From Streptomyces spinosisporus (lineage in GTDB: Bacteria; Actinomycetota; Actinomycetes; Streptomycetales; Streptomycetaceae), in assembly GCF_022698145.1 (NCBI RefSeq), contig NZ_JALDAX010000006.1, positions 248,001 to 312,000 on the forward strand: a stretch of 64,000 nucleotides of DNA. Direction: 5' to 3'. Shown piece after piece: positions 15,952 through 24,839 of the stretch. Both the position numbers and the translations under genes were made by a program. Below the pieces are notes generated by a model. The model did no database searches, had not been told where the DNA came from, and was given only the letters and a program-made list of their open reading frames with translations. Every line of letters starts with the position of its first letter. Position 1 is the first letter of the stretch.

Positions 15952-17532
15952 GTGCCATCCGTGCGTCGCATCACCCATGAATTCCTCGAGCGCCGGGGAC
16001 TGACCACCGTCTTCGGCAATCCCGGCTCCAACGAGCTGCCCTTCCTCGCCGACCTGCCGGACGGGTTCCGGTATGTCCTGGGGCTGCACGAGGGTGCCGT
16101 GGTGGGGATGGCCGACGGATATGCGCAGGCCACGGGCCGCCCGGTGCTCGTGAATCTGCACGCCGCCTCCGGCTCCGGCAACGCGATGGGCGCGCTCACC
16201 AACGCCGTCGCCGCGCGCACGCCCCTGGTGGTCGTGGCCGGTCAGCAGGTGCGGCCGGCCATCGGGCCGGAGGCCAACCTCTCCAACGTCGACGCCCCGT
16301 CCCTGATGAAGCCGCTCGTCGGCTGGGCCGCCGAACCGGCGTGCGCCCAGGACGTTCCCCGCGCACTCGCCCAGGCCGTCTTCGAAGCCGAGTTGCAGCG
16401 CCGGCCGACGTATCTCTCCGTGCCCTACGACGACTGGGCGGTGGACGCCGGCGACAACGCCTCGGCCGTGCTGGACCGGCAGGTGCAGCGTGCCGCAGTG
16501 CCCGGCGGGGAGCAGGCGCGGCTGCTGACCGAGGCGGTCGCAGCGGCACGGCGGCCCGTGCTCGTGCTCGGCGGTGACATCGACACGGCCGGGCTCTTCG
16601 ACGACGCGGTACGGCTCGCCGAGCGGCTGGGCGGTCCGGTGTGGGCTGCGCCCTCGCTGTTCCGGCTGCCCTTCCCCAACCGGCATCCGCAGTTCCGGGG
16701 TGTGCTGCCCGCCGGGATCGAGCCCGTCTCGCGGGCCTTCGAGGGCCACGATCTCGTGCTGGTGCTCGGAGCTCCGGTCTTCCGCTACCACGAGTACCTG
16801 CCGGGCCGGTATCTGCCCGAGGGCACCCGCCTGATCCAGGTGACGGAGGACGCCTCGGCCGCCGCACGTGCGCCGATGGGCGAGGCGCTGGTCGCCGATC
16901 CCGGCGCGGTGATCGACCTGCTGCTCAAGGCACTCGGCGGGCCCGGGACGCCCACCGGGGAGTACCGGCCCGTGCCCGCGCCGCTCACCGCGGAGGGTCC
17001 GCGGCTGCATCCCGAGGAGGTCTTCGCGGCCCTGCGGGACGAACTGCCCGGTGACACGGCCTATGTGGTGGAGTCGACCTCGACGAACTCCTCGTGGTGG
17101 CGCCAGATGGATCTGCGCCGGCCCGGTTCCTACTACTTCCCGGCCGCAGGCGGTCTCGGGTTCGGCCTGCCGGGCGCGGTCGGCGTCGCCATGGCCCAGC
17201 CCGACCGGCCGGTCGTCGGCGTGATCGGGGACGGCTCGGCCAACTACGGCATCACCGCGCTGTGGACGGCCGCGCAGCAGCGCCTGCCCCTGACGGTGGT
17301 GCTGCTGCGCAACGGCACGTACGGCGCGCTGCGCTGGTTCGGCGACCTCCTCGGCGTGCCGGACGCGCCGGGCACGGACATCCCGGGCCTGGACTTCACC
17401 CGTATCGCCGAGGGCTACGGGGTGGCCGCCCAACACGTGGACGGCGTCGAGGAGTTGCGGGCCGTTCTGTCCCGGAGCCCGGACGGCCCCCGGCTGGTCC
17501 AGGTCGACACCGCGCTCACCACCCCGTCCTGA
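15952..17532 (+). CDS. mdlC: Benzoylformate decarboxylase
   Basis: Thiamine-diphosphate enzyme (526 aa) converting benzoylformate to benzaldehyde and CO2 in the mandelate pathway. Active-site residues occur at nearly the numbering of the Pseudomonas putida enzyme: Ser26 in GNPGSNE, Glu47 in GLHEGAV, His70 in NLHAASG and His280 in PVFRYHEY. The ThDP/Mg motif is GDGSANYGI..NGTYG. The GTG at 15952 is preceded by GAAAGGGA and gives the family length of about 528 aa. It heads the operon with the aldehyde dehydrogenase. Confidence 0.94.
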   Translation: MPSVRRITHEFLERRGLTTVFGNPGSNELPFLADLPDGFRYVLGLHEGAVVGMADGYAQATGRPVLVNLHAASGSGNAMGALTNAVAARTPLVVVAGQQVRPAIGPEANLSNVDAPSLMKPLVGWAAEPACAQDVPRALAQAVFEAELQRRPTYLSVPYDDWAVDAGDNASAVLDRQVQRAAVPGGEQARLLTEAVAAARRPVLVLGGDIDTAGLFDDAVRLAERLGGPVWAAPSLFRLPFPNRHPQFRGVLPAGIEPVSRAFEGHDLVLVLGAPVFRYHEYLPGRYLPEGTRLIQVTEDASAAARAPMGEALVADPGAVIDLLLKALGGPGTPTGEYRPVPAPLTAEGPRLHPEEVFAALRDELPGDTAYVVESTSTNSSWWRQMDLRRPGSYYFPAAGGLGFGLPGAVGVAMAQPDRPVVGVIGDGSANYGITALWTAAQQRLPLTVVLLRNGTYGALRWFGDLLGVPDAPGTDIPGLDFTRIAEGYGVAAQHVDGVEELRAVLSRSPDGPRLVQVDTALTTPS

Positions 17533-17602
17533 CGGGCCCGCCACGATCGCACGCCCCCTCCTCAAAGAACGCACCACCCCTTGGGTGACGGAAGGGAATT
17601 CG

Positions 17603-19057
17603 ATGACACTCCTGAACGGCTCCGTCTGGAGCAAGAAGTTCTTCAGCGACGGCTGGCGGGACGCCACCCGCGAGCACACGGTCACCGAGCCCGCGACCGG
17701 TTCCCGGCTCGGCACCGTGGGCCTGGCCACGACGCAGGACGTGCAGCGCGCGGCCGCCCGGGCCGCCGAGGCGCAGCGGGACTGGGCGGCGACCCCTCCC
17801 CAGCAGCGCGCGGCCGTCCTGCGCCGCGCGGGCCAGCTGTTCACCGAGCATGCCGCCGAGATCGAGGACTGGCTGATCCGCGAGGCGGGCTCGGTGCGCT
17901 CCAAGGCGTCGTTCGAGGTGCAGCTGGCGCTGGGCGAGTGCTTCGAGTGCGCGGCGCTGCCGACGCATCCGCAGGGTGAGGTGCTGACGTCGGAGGAGGC
18001 CCGCTGGTCGTTCGCGCGGCGCCGCCCGGCCGGTGTCGTCAGTGTGATCGCCCCGTTCAACTTCCCGCTCATCCTCGGTCTGCGCTCGGTGGCGCCCGCG
18101 CTGGCGCTCGGCAACGCGGTGCTGCTCAAGCCGGACCCGCGCACCGCGGTCAGCGGCGGCGTCGTCATCGCGCGCGTCTTCGAGGAGGCCGGGCTGCCCT
18201 CCGGTCTGCTGCACCTGCTCCCCGGCGACGGCTCGGTCGGCCGGGCGGTGGTCGAGGTGCCCGAGGTGCGGGTCGTCTCCTTCACCGGGTCCACCCCGGT
18301 CGGACGGGCCATCGGTGAGCAGGCCGGCCGGCTGCTGAAGCGGGCCCACCTCGAACTCGGCGGGAACAACGCGCTGGTGGTGCTGCCGGGCGCGGATGTG
18401 CACAAGGCGGCGTCCGCGGGCGCGTTCGGCTCGTATCTGCACCAGGGGCAGATCTGTATGACGACCGGCCGCCACATCGTGCACGAGTCGCTGCTGGAGG
18501 AGTACAGCGCCGTACTGGCCGAGAAGGCCCGTGCGCTGCCCGTGGGCGATCCCGCGCAGGAGGACGTGGCGCTCGGCCCGATCATCGACGGTCGGCAGCT
18601 GGAGCGGGTGCACGGCATCGTCAGCGACAGCGTGGCGGCGGGCGCAACCCTGGCCGCGGGCGGCGAGATCGCGGGCGCCTGCTACCCGGCCACCGTGCTG
18701 ACCCAGGTCACCACCGACATGCCGGCCTGGCGCGAGGAGATCTTCGGACCCGTGGCGCCCGTGATCGGTTTCGGCACCCTCGAAGAGGCCGCGCGGATCG
18801 TCAACGACTGCGAGTACGGCCTGTCCGTCGGCATCCTCGGCGACGTCGGCACGGCGATGAAACTCGCGGACCGGATCGACTCCGGCAAGGTCCACATCAA
18901 CGAACAGACCGTCAGCGACGAGCCCAACGCCCCCTTCGGCGGCGTCAAGGCCTCCGGCACCGGGTCCCGGTTCGGCGGAGCCGCCGCCAACGTCGAGGCC
19001 TTCACCGAGACCCAGTGGGTCACCGTCCGCCCCGAGATCGCCGACTACCCGTTCTGA
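17603..19057 (+). CDS. Benzaldehyde dehydrogenase (aldehyde dehydrogenase family)
   Basis: NAD(P)-dependent aldehyde dehydrogenase (484 aa) expected to oxidise benzaldehyde from MdlC to benzoate. The catalytic Cys285 lies in GQICMTTGR and the general base Glu251 in LELGGNN; VIAPFNFPL and FTGST form the cofactor site. ATG at 17603 follows GGAAGGGA. It lies 70 nt after mdlC in the same direction. It belongs to the vanillin/benzaldehyde dehydrogenase branch, with a short N-terminus. Specificity is inferred from the neighbouring decarboxylase. Confidence 0.92.
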   Translation: MTLLNGSVWSKKFFSDGWRDATREHTVTEPATGSRLGTVGLATTQDVQRAAARAAEAQRDWAATPPQQRAAVLRRAGQLFTEHAAEIEDWLIREAGSVRSKASFEVQLALGECFECAALPTHPQGEVLTSEEARWSFARRRPAGVVSVIAPFNFPLILGLRSVAPALALGNAVLLKPDPRTAVSGGVVIARVFEEAGLPSGLLHLLPGDGSVGRAVVEVPEVRVVSFTGSTPVGRAIGEQAGRLLKRAHLELGGNNALVVLPGADVHKAASAGAFGSYLHQGQICMTTGRHIVHESLLEEYSAVLAEKARALPVGDPAQEDVALGPIIDGRQLERVHGIVSDSVAAGATLAAGGEIAGACYPATVLTQVTTDMPAWREEIFGPVAPVIGFGTLEEAARIVNDCEYGLSVGILGDVGTAMKLADRIDSGKVHINEQTVSDEPNAPFGGVKASGTGSRFGGAAANVEAFTETQWVTVRPEIADYPF

Positions 19058-19115
19058 CACCCCCGTTCTCCCCCGTCCCCACCCCGTCCCCCGCAGCCGC
19101 TCCAGAGGGATCGTC

Positions 19116-20387
19116 ATGGCACCCACCACATCGGCCGACGCGCCGGGCACCACCACGAGAACAGGCTCCGACGGCCGCAACGCCTGGACCGTCGTCCTGT
19201 GCTGGATCACCGTTCTGCTGGAGGGCTACGACCTCGTCGTCCTCGGCGCCATCATCCCCACCCTCCTGAAGACCCATCACCTCGGCATGACGGCCGGGGA
19301 CGCCACCACCGTCGCCACGCTGTCCCTCGTCGGTGTCGCCATCGGCGCCGTCACGGTCGGTCCGCTCGCCGACCGGTTCGGGCGGCGGCTGCTGCTCATC
19401 GGCTCGGTGGTGGAGTTCTCCGTCTTCACCCTGCTGGTGCCGCTGGCCTCCTCCGTCACGATGTTCGCGGCCCTGCGGCTCGTCGCCGGCATCGGCCTCG
19501 GCGCCTGTATGCCGGCCTCGCTGACGATGATGGCCGAGCACATGCCCGCCGCACGACGGGCCCGCGCCAGCACCCTGACCATGACCGGCTACCACACCGG
19601 TGCCGTCATCACCTCGCTGCTGGCCCTGCAGGTCACCGGCAGCTGGCAGATCCTCTTCTACGTTCTCGGCATCACCGGCCTGGGCATCGCGGTCCTCCAG
19701 TGGTTCAAGCTGCCCGAGTCGGAGGCCTACGTCCGCGCCAAGGAGGCGCCCGCCTCCCAGCGCGTCCCGTTCACCGAACTGCTCAAGCCGGCCTACCTCC
19801 GCGCGGGCATCGGCGTCTGGGTCGCCTCGTTCATGGGTCTGCTGCTCGTCTACGGCCTCAACACCTGGCTGCCCAAGCTGATGAACGACGCCGGCTACCC
19901 CGTCCCCACCGCGGTCACCCAGCTGCTCGTCCTCAACGTCGGCGGGGTGGTCGGCCTGGTGCTGGGCGGCTTCGTCGCCGACCGCCGGGGCATCAAGCTC
20001 ACCACGCTCGGCTGGTTCGCCCTCTCGGTGGTCATGCTGGCCTGCCTCAGCGTGAAGATGCACGGCGATCTGCTGCTCGACACCGTCGTCTTCCTCACCG
20101 GCGTGTTCGTCTTCTCGGCCCAGGTGCTGGTCTACGCCTACGTCACCCACTACTACCCGGCGGCCGTCCGCGGCACCGCCCTCGGCTCCGCCTCCGGCAT
20201 CGGCCGTATCGGCTCCATCGTCGGCCCGACCGTCACCGGCGCACTCGTCAGCGCCGGAATCGGCCACCCGTGGGGGTTCTACTTCTTCGCCGCCGTCGCC
20301 GTCGCCGCTTTCCTGGCCGTCCTCACCCTGCCCGGCCGGGCGGCCGGAGCCGCGGCCGAGGCGGCGGAGCCTGAGCCTGCCGTCTGA
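19116..20387 (+). CDS. MFS transporter, aromatic acid:H+ symporter (AAHS) type
   Basis: Twelve-helix permease (423 aa) of the BenK/PcaK family. The first helix has the AAHS motif LLEGYDLVVLGAIIP with a charged Asp inside the membrane, and loop 2-3 reads GPLADRFGRR. It probably imports benzoylformate, mandelate or benzoate in symport with protons. It lies 58 nt behind the aldehyde dehydrogenase gene in the same operon. Confidence 0.92.
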   Translation: MAPTTSADAPGTTTRTGSDGRNAWTVVLCWITVLLEGYDLVVLGAIIPTLLKTHHLGMTAGDATTVATLSLVGVAIGAVTVGPLADRFGRRLLLIGSVVEFSVFTLLVPLASSVTMFAALRLVAGIGLGACMPASLTMMAEHMPAARRARASTLTMTGYHTGAVITSLLALQVTGSWQILFYVLGITGLGIAVLQWFKLPESEAYVRAKEAPASQRVPFTELLKPAYLRAGIGVWVASFMGLLLVYGLNTWLPKLMNDAGYPVPTAVTQLLVLNVGGVVGLVLGGFVADRRGIKLTTLGWFALSVVMLACLSVKMHGDLLLDTVVFLTGVFVFSAQVLVYAYVTHYYPAAVRGTALGSASGIGRIGSIVGPTVTGALVSAGIGHPWGFYFFAAVAVAAFLAVLTLPGRAAGAAAEAAEPEPAV

Positions 20388-20437
20388 CACAGCGCGAGAA
20401 CTTCGAGATGCTGCAAGGACGTTGGCCCTCGCGCAGG

Positions 20438-20449
20438 CCTTGCGCAAGG
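20438..20449. repeat. Perfect palindrome in a repeat-rich intergenic leader
   Basis: CCTTGCGCAAGG is a perfect 12-bp palindrome in the 109-bp gap between the permease and FAD hydroxylase genes. The same gap carries direct repeats of CTCGCGCA and GCGCAAGG and ends in the ribosome site. It may be an RNA element or a regulator site; nothing more can be said. Confidence 0.4.
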
Positions 20450-20496
20450 TCTGGCACAGGACCTCGCGCAAGGCCTCGCACAGGAGGAGAGGCTCC

Positions 20497-21720
20497 ATGC
20501 AGGACAGGCACGACCGTACGCACGGACCGCGCATCGCCGTCGTCGGAGGCGGTATCGGCGGGCTCGCCGCCGCTGCCTTTCTGCGCCGCGCGGGCCTGAC
20601 CGCCACCGTGTACGAGCAGGCGCCCGCCCTCAGGGAGGTGGGCGCCGGGCTCGTCATGGCACCCAATGCGGTGCGGCTGCTGCGCCGCCTCGGTGTGCTG
20701 GACCGCTTTCTGCGGCGGGCCGTACCACTGGAGTGGGGCTGGGAGTTCCGCCGCTGGGCGGACGGCGGTGTGCTGTCGGTCGAGCGGCTGACCGGAGTGT
20801 GCGAGCGGCTCTACGGGGAGCGGACGTACGTCGTCCACCGGGCCGACCTGCTGGACACCGTGAAGTCGGCCGTGCCCGCCGAATGGGTCCGTCTCGGCGC
20901 CCGGTGCACGGCCGTGGAGGCGGCCGCGGACGGCGCGCTGCTGCACTTCGCCGACGGCACGCGTGTCGAGGCCGACGTCGTCATCGGTGCGGACGGTCTC
21001 CATTCCGTGGTCCGGGGCGCGGTGACGGAGTCCGAACCTCCGGAGTACTCCGGGATCTGTGCCTTCCGCACCGTCGTGCCCGCCGACGCCGCGCCCGCGT
21101 TCGCCCTGCGCCCCGCCCAGACCATCTGGCTGGGACCCGGACGGCACTTCGTGCACTATCCCATCGCCGACCGGACCATGGTGAACGTGGTCGCCTTCGC
21201 CCCGGCCGGGGACTTCACCGACGAGTCCTGGAGCGCGACCGCCACCACCGAGGAGTTCCACGCCGAGTTCGCCGGGTGGGACGCCCGCGTGAGGGACCTC
21301 ATCACCGCCGGCGGCGTCCCGGGCCGCTGGGCCCTGCTGGACCGCGCGCCGCTACGGCACTGGAGCCGCGGCCGGATCACCCTGCTCGGCGACGCCGCAC
21401 ACCCCATGTTCCCGTTCTTCGCCCAGGGCGCGGCCCAGTCCGTCGAGGACGCCGCCGTACTGGCCCGCTGCCTGGCCGAAGCCCCGGACGAGCCCGAGCG
21501 GGCACTGAAGCGGTACGAGGCGGCCCGCATCGGCCGTACCACCCGGCTCCAGCAGGTCTCGCACGCCCGCCGCGACAGCAACCACCTGCCCGACGGCCCC
21601 GCCCAGCGCTCCCGCGACGCCGCCCTGACGGCCTTTGACCCGCTGGTCACCAACGGCTGGATCTACGGCCATGACGCCGAGGCGGCGCTCGTCAACACCG
21701 GCTCGCCGACGGCAGGTTGA
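20497..21720 (+). CDS. FAD-dependent aromatic hydroxylase (salicylate/3-hydroxybenzoate hydroxylase-like)
   Basis: Class A flavoprotein monooxygenase (407 aa) using NAD(P)H and O2 to hydroxylate an aromatic acid. FAD motifs are in order: GxGxxG in VVGGGIGGLAA near the N-terminus, DG in VIGADGLHSVVR, and GD in LLGDAAHPMFPFFAQGA. ATG at 20497 sits 7 nt behind AGGAGGAG. As last gene of the mdlC-type operon it could act on benzoate-derived hydroxybenzoate, giving gentisate or catechol. Its true substrate cannot be read from sequence. Confidence 0.88.
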   Translation: MQDRHDRTHGPRIAVVGGGIGGLAAAAFLRRAGLTATVYEQAPALREVGAGLVMAPNAVRLLRRLGVLDRFLRRAVPLEWGWEFRRWADGGVLSVERLTGVCERLYGERTYVVHRADLLDTVKSAVPAEWVRLGARCTAVEAAADGALLHFADGTRVEADVVIGADGLHSVVRGAVTESEPPEYSGICAFRTVVPADAAPAFALRPAQTIWLGPGRHFVHYPIADRTMVNVVAFAPAGDFTDESWSATATTEEFHAEFAGWDARVRDLITAGGVPGRWALLDRAPLRHWSRGRITLLGDAAHPMFPFFAQGAAQSVEDAAVLARCLAEAPDEPERALKRYEAARIGRTTRLQQVSHARRDSNHLPDGPAQRSRDAALTAFDPLVTNGWIYGHDAEAALVNTGSPTAG

Positions 21721-21863
21721 AGCACAGTCAGTTCCCGGCAACGGCGTCAACTGGCGTTTTCGACGAGGGTCGAATCATCTGGCCGGCGGCGTCGGTGACG
21801 GGCAGTCTGAGGACGCACGCGACCATGTTCTGCGCAGTACCGACCAACAGGGGGAACAACGGC

Positions 21864-22238
21864 ATGCGTAAACGTGCTGCTTTCGCAGCGGTGGCGGCGG
21901 CCGCCTTCACCACCGTCCTGGCGACCGCGCCGGGTGCGTCCGCGGAACCCAACCCGCCCGGCTGCCCGAAGGAATACTTCTGCGCCTACAGCGGCCCCGA
22001 CCAGACCGGTCAGCTCGTCCTGAAGACCGCCGGCAACTGGAGCGGGGACGTCGTCTTCCAGTCGGCGTTCAACAACGGCGTCCGTTTCCCGGGCGCCGAC
22101 CACGTCGACATGACGTACGCCGTCGAGGGCGGAGGGGAGACCGTCTGCCTCCACTACAACCCGGGTCCCGGCGTCTACAAGGGGAACGCCGCTCCGGGCA
22201 CCCACCTCGTCAAGGTCAAGTGGCGCGGCGAGTGCTGA
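21864..22238 (+). CDS. Secreted peptidase inhibitor family I36-like protein (copy 1)
   Basis: Small exported protein (124 aa) with a signal peptide ending near ASA (about residue 28), then a beta-rich domain of the Streptomyces metalloproteinase-inhibitor type (I36). It starts with PGCPKEYFCAYSGPDQTG and has four cysteines. The pattern C-x6-C..YS..N.TG..L is typical. ATG at 21864 follows AGGGGGAA. A 67% or so similar paralogue follows directly. The inhibited protease is unknown. Confidence 0.82.
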   Translation: MRKRAAFAAVAAAAFTTVLATAPGASAEPNPPGCPKEYFCAYSGPDQTGQLVLKTAGNWSGDVVFQSAFNNGVRFPGADHVDMTYAVEGGGETVCLHYNPGPGVYKGNAAPGTHLVKVKWRGEC

Positions 22239-22258
22239 CCACAGGGGGGACGCGCACC

Positions 22259-22654
22259 ATGCGCACCATGATCAACGGCAAGCGGCTCGGCGCACTGGGG
22301 GCGGGAGCCCTGGCGGTCGCCTTCACCGGTGTCCTCGCCACCGCCCCGACCGCGTCCGCGGAGGCCAGCCCACCCGGCTGCGCGAAGGGGTACTTCTGCG
22401 CCTACAGCGGTGCCAACCAGACCGGACGGCTCCTGCTGGCGGTGCCGGGCAACTGGTCCGGCAATCTGGCGGTCGGCTCCATCTTCAACAACGGGGTCCG
22501 GTACCCGGGCGCCGACCACGTCGACGTGACGTCGTACCTGGGCGGGCAGCCGTCGACGGACTGCTTCCACTACAACCCCGGCCCGGGCCGCTACAAGGCC
22601 AACGCGGAGGCGGGGCTCACCATCACCCGGGTCGTGTGGCGCGGCGAGTGCTGA
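22259..22654 (+). CDS. Secreted peptidase inhibitor family I36-like protein (copy 2)
   Basis: Tandem paralogue (131 aa) of the preceding gene. It has a signal peptide to about residue 34 (ASA), then PGCAKGYFCAYSGANQTGR, the shared NNGVRYPGADHVDVT block and the identical ending WRGEC. Start ATG at 22259 lies behind AGGGGGGA; a second ATG 9 nt later is possible. Only 20 nt separate it from copy 1, so both are probably one transcript produced by a local gene duplication. Confidence 0.82.
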   Translation: MRTMINGKRLGALGAGALAVAFTGVLATAPTASAEASPPGCAKGYFCAYSGANQTGRLLLAVPGNWSGNLAVGSIFNNGVRYPGADHVDVTSYLGGQPSTDCFHYNPGPGRYKANAEAGLTITRVVWRGEC

Positions 22655-22678
22655 GGTCCCGACCGAGGTGCTGAGCGA

Positions 22679-22727
22679 AGCGCGGTGCCCGTCCCGGGGA
22701 GTTCCGGGCCGGGCGCCGTGCCGCGCT
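22679..22727. terminator. Probable terminator hairpin
   Basis: AGCGCGG (22679-22685) pairs with CCGCGCT (22721-22727), with further GC pairing of CCCGG and CCGGG inside. It follows the second I36-like gene and precedes the DMT gene. Confidence 0.5.
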
Positions 22728-22779
22728 GTCCCGTCGCCCCGTGTGCCGCAGCAGCGGGCGCTGCGTAAGCTGTGGGCTG

Positions 22780-23634
22780 ATGATCGAGTTCGCCGCGCTC
22801 TTCGCCGTCGCGGGAGCCGCGAGCAACGCCGTGGGGACCGCGTTCCAGCGCAAGGCGGCCGCCACCACCAGCAGTAGCGGGCTGCGGCTGCTCGCGGAAC
22901 TCGTGCGCCGGCCCGCCTGGGTGATCGGCATGGCCGGGGTGATCGGCGCCGCCGTCTTCCAGAGCCTGGCCCTGGTCAACGGCCCCCTCGCCCTCGTACA
23001 GCCGCTGTTCATCCTGGAACTGCCCTTCGCGCTGCTCGCCGCCTCGTCGCTGATGCATCGCCGGTTGCCCGGGCGGGGCTGGTGGGGCGTGGGCGGTGTG
23101 GTGGCGGGTCTGGCGCTGGCCCTCGCGTCCGCCGCTCCGCACGGCGCCACGGACGAGGCGCCCCTGACGCGCTGGGTCCCGGTACTTGTCCTCTGCGTGG
23201 GCGCCATGGCCGGGGCGGTGCTGACAGCCGGCCGAAGGCGTCCGCCGGCCCTGCGGGCCGCGCTCCTCGGGGCCGCGGCCGCGATCGGCAACGCCCTCAC
23301 AGCCGCCCTGCTGAAGTCCGCGACAGGCACGTTCGCCGACCACGGCTTCACGGCCTTCCTCACCGCCTGGCAGACCTACGGCTTCGCCCTGGCCGGCGTG
23401 AGCGCGGTGGTCCTGCTGGAGAACGCCCTCCAGGTGGGCCCGCTCGCCGCGTCCCAGCCCGCGCTCACCATCGGCGACGCGACCGTGAGCCTGGCCCTGG
23501 GCATCGTCCTGTTCGACGAGAAGATCCGCACGGGCTGGTGGCTGCTGCCCGTGCTCCTGGGCGCCCTGCTGATCATCGCGGGTGTGCTGGCCCTGAGCCG
23601 GGCGGTGCAGAACATCGTCGACACCGGGCGCTGA
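22780..23634 (+). CDS. DMT-superfamily (EamA-like) membrane protein
   Basis: Integral membrane protein (284 aa) with 9-10 hydrophobic helices, as in actinobacterial DMT transporters. It begins IEFAALFAVAGAASNAVGTAFQRKAA, and conserved helix ends NGPLALVQPLFILELPFALL and QVGPLAASQPALTIGD mark the two internal repeats. The fold resembles EamA and NIPA-type transporters. ATG at 22780 has no strong ribosome site. The substrate is unknown. It is convergent with the TAXI receptor gene (18-bp gap). Confidence 0.82.
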   Translation: MIEFAALFAVAGAASNAVGTAFQRKAAATTSSSGLRLLAELVRRPAWVIGMAGVIGAAVFQSLALVNGPLALVQPLFILELPFALLAASSLMHRRLPGRGWWGVGGVVAGLALALASAAPHGATDEAPLTRWVPVLVLCVGAMAGAVLTAGRRRPPALRAALLGAAAAIGNALTAALLKSATGTFADHGFTAFLTAWQTYGFALAGVSAVVLLENALQVGPLAASQPALTIGDATVSLALGIVLFDEKIRTGWWLLPVLLGALLIIAGVLALSRAVQNIVDTGR

Positions 23635-23652
23635 CCCCACGGGGCCGAGACA

Positions 23653-24648
23653 TCACCCGTGCAGCGCCCGATACGCCCTCACCGCTCCCGCGTGCAGCGC
23701 CACACTCCCCGTACCGATCAGACTGCGTACGTCCAGGAACTGAGCCCCGACCGCGCTGCCCGGCACCAGCTCGCTGGCGCGCAGCACCAGCAGGCGGGTG
23801 ATCGCCTCGGCGACGTTGATGTCCAGGTCGGGTCGGCACACGAGGAGGTTGGAGACGCCGACGGTGGCGACGCCGCCCGCCGTGCGGTAGGCGCTCTCGG
23901 GGAAGGTGACCTCTTCCAGGCCCGCGGCAGCCAGGCCCTCGCCGTCGCCGCGGCGGGGCAGCAGATCGGTGAGCGGCAGGAAGCGCAGGCCCGGGTCCTT
24001 GTCCAGGTCCGTGAGCGTGGGCAGCGGCACACCGCCCGCCACCAGCAGCCCCTCGACCGTCCCCGCCCGCACCGCGTCGGCCGCGGCCGCCAGCCGCAGA
24101 TGACGTACGGGGACATCGGTGCCCGGCGTCAGGCCCGCCGCGCGCAGCAGCCGTTCCCCGAGCAGGGCCGCCCCCGAGCCGACGGCACCCAGCGAGACGG
24201 TGTGCCCGGCCAGGCCCGACACGCTGCGCACGGAGGAGTCCGCACGGACCGCGAACTGCAGATAGGTCTCGTACAGCCTGCCGATCGCACGCAACGGCAC
24301 CGGGCGCGGAAAGAGCGTCGTGTCCTGAGCCGCCCGCGCGGTGTCGGTGAGAACGAGCGCGAGATCGACGTGCCCGTCGCGCAGCAGCTCCAGATTGGTG
24401 ACACTCCCCGCGGTGGTGCGGATACGGCAGCTCAGCTCCGGGTATGCCCCCTCGATCTCGGCGGCGAGAAGCCGCCCGAAGGCCGCGTAGAACGCCGTGG
24501 GCTCACCGGTCGCCAGCCGCAGCACCCCACTCGGCCCGGTACTCTGCCGCGACGCATCGCCAACAAGCACACCCCCGAGCGCCGCCGCAGCCACCACCCC
24601 GACGCCGGCACGCAACGCGGCACGGCGATCCACGACGGGCCCGCTCAT
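23653..24648 (-). CDS. TAXI family TRAP-type solute receptor (orphan)
   Basis: Extracytoplasmic binding protein (331 aa) of the TAXI family. An N-terminal anchor with a twin-arginine-like DRRAALRAGVGVV segment is followed by LRLATGEPTAFYAAFGRLLA and the family hallmark TAGSVTNLELLRDGHVDLALVLTD. No TRAP membrane subunits (DctQM fusion) are nearby. Instead it is the third gene of an operon with response regulator and sensor kinase, so it probably presents a ligand to the kinase rather than feeding a transporter. Its start overlaps by 4 nt a mini-frame created by tandem duplication of its own 5' end. Confidence 0.85.
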   Translation of the reverse strand: MSGPVVDRRAALRAGVGVVAAAALGGVLVGDASRQSTGPSGVLRLATGEPTAFYAAFGRLLAAEIEGAYPELSCRIRTTAGSVTNLELLRDGHVDLALVLTDTARAAQDTTLFPRPVPLRAIGRLYETYLQFAVRADSSVRSVSGLAGHTVSLGAVGSGAALLGERLLRAAGLTPGTDVPVRHLRLAAAADAVRAGTVEGLLVAGGVPLPTLTDLDKDPGLRFLPLTDLLPRRGDGEGLAAAGLEEVTFPESAYRTAGGVATVGVSNLLVCRPDLDINVAEAITRLLVLRASELVPGSAVGAQFLDVRSLIGTGSVALHAGAVRAYRALHG

Positions 24649-24839
24649 CGCACACCACCGCCGACTGCCGCACGCGGCACGAACGCCACCGGCTCACCGA
24701 TCACAGGGCGCACCAGACCGCTCGGCCCGGTGCTCCGCCAGGTCGCGTCCCCGACGAGCACTCCTCCGAGCGCCACGACACCGACACCGGCACGACTGGC
24801 ACGCAACGCGGCACGACGGTCAACGACAGGCCCGGTCAT
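24645..24839 (-). pseudogene. Duplicated 5' fragment of the TAXI gene (64 codons)
   Basis: The frame begins MTGPVVDRRAALRA like the real receptor, continues through TGPSG..GEPVAF, then joins a kinase-C-terminus-like ending (VPRAAVGGGVR) and stops, with its TGA overlapping the ATG of the real receptor gene. It is an intact mini-frame but has no binding domain. It could still act by translational coupling between kinase and receptor. Confidence 0.6.

Noticed and set aside
15931..18618. Long minus-strand frame (about 895 codons) opposite mdlC and the benzaldehyde dehydrogenase
   Set aside because: The plus strand has all catalytic residues of both enzymes; the antisense frame has no family features.
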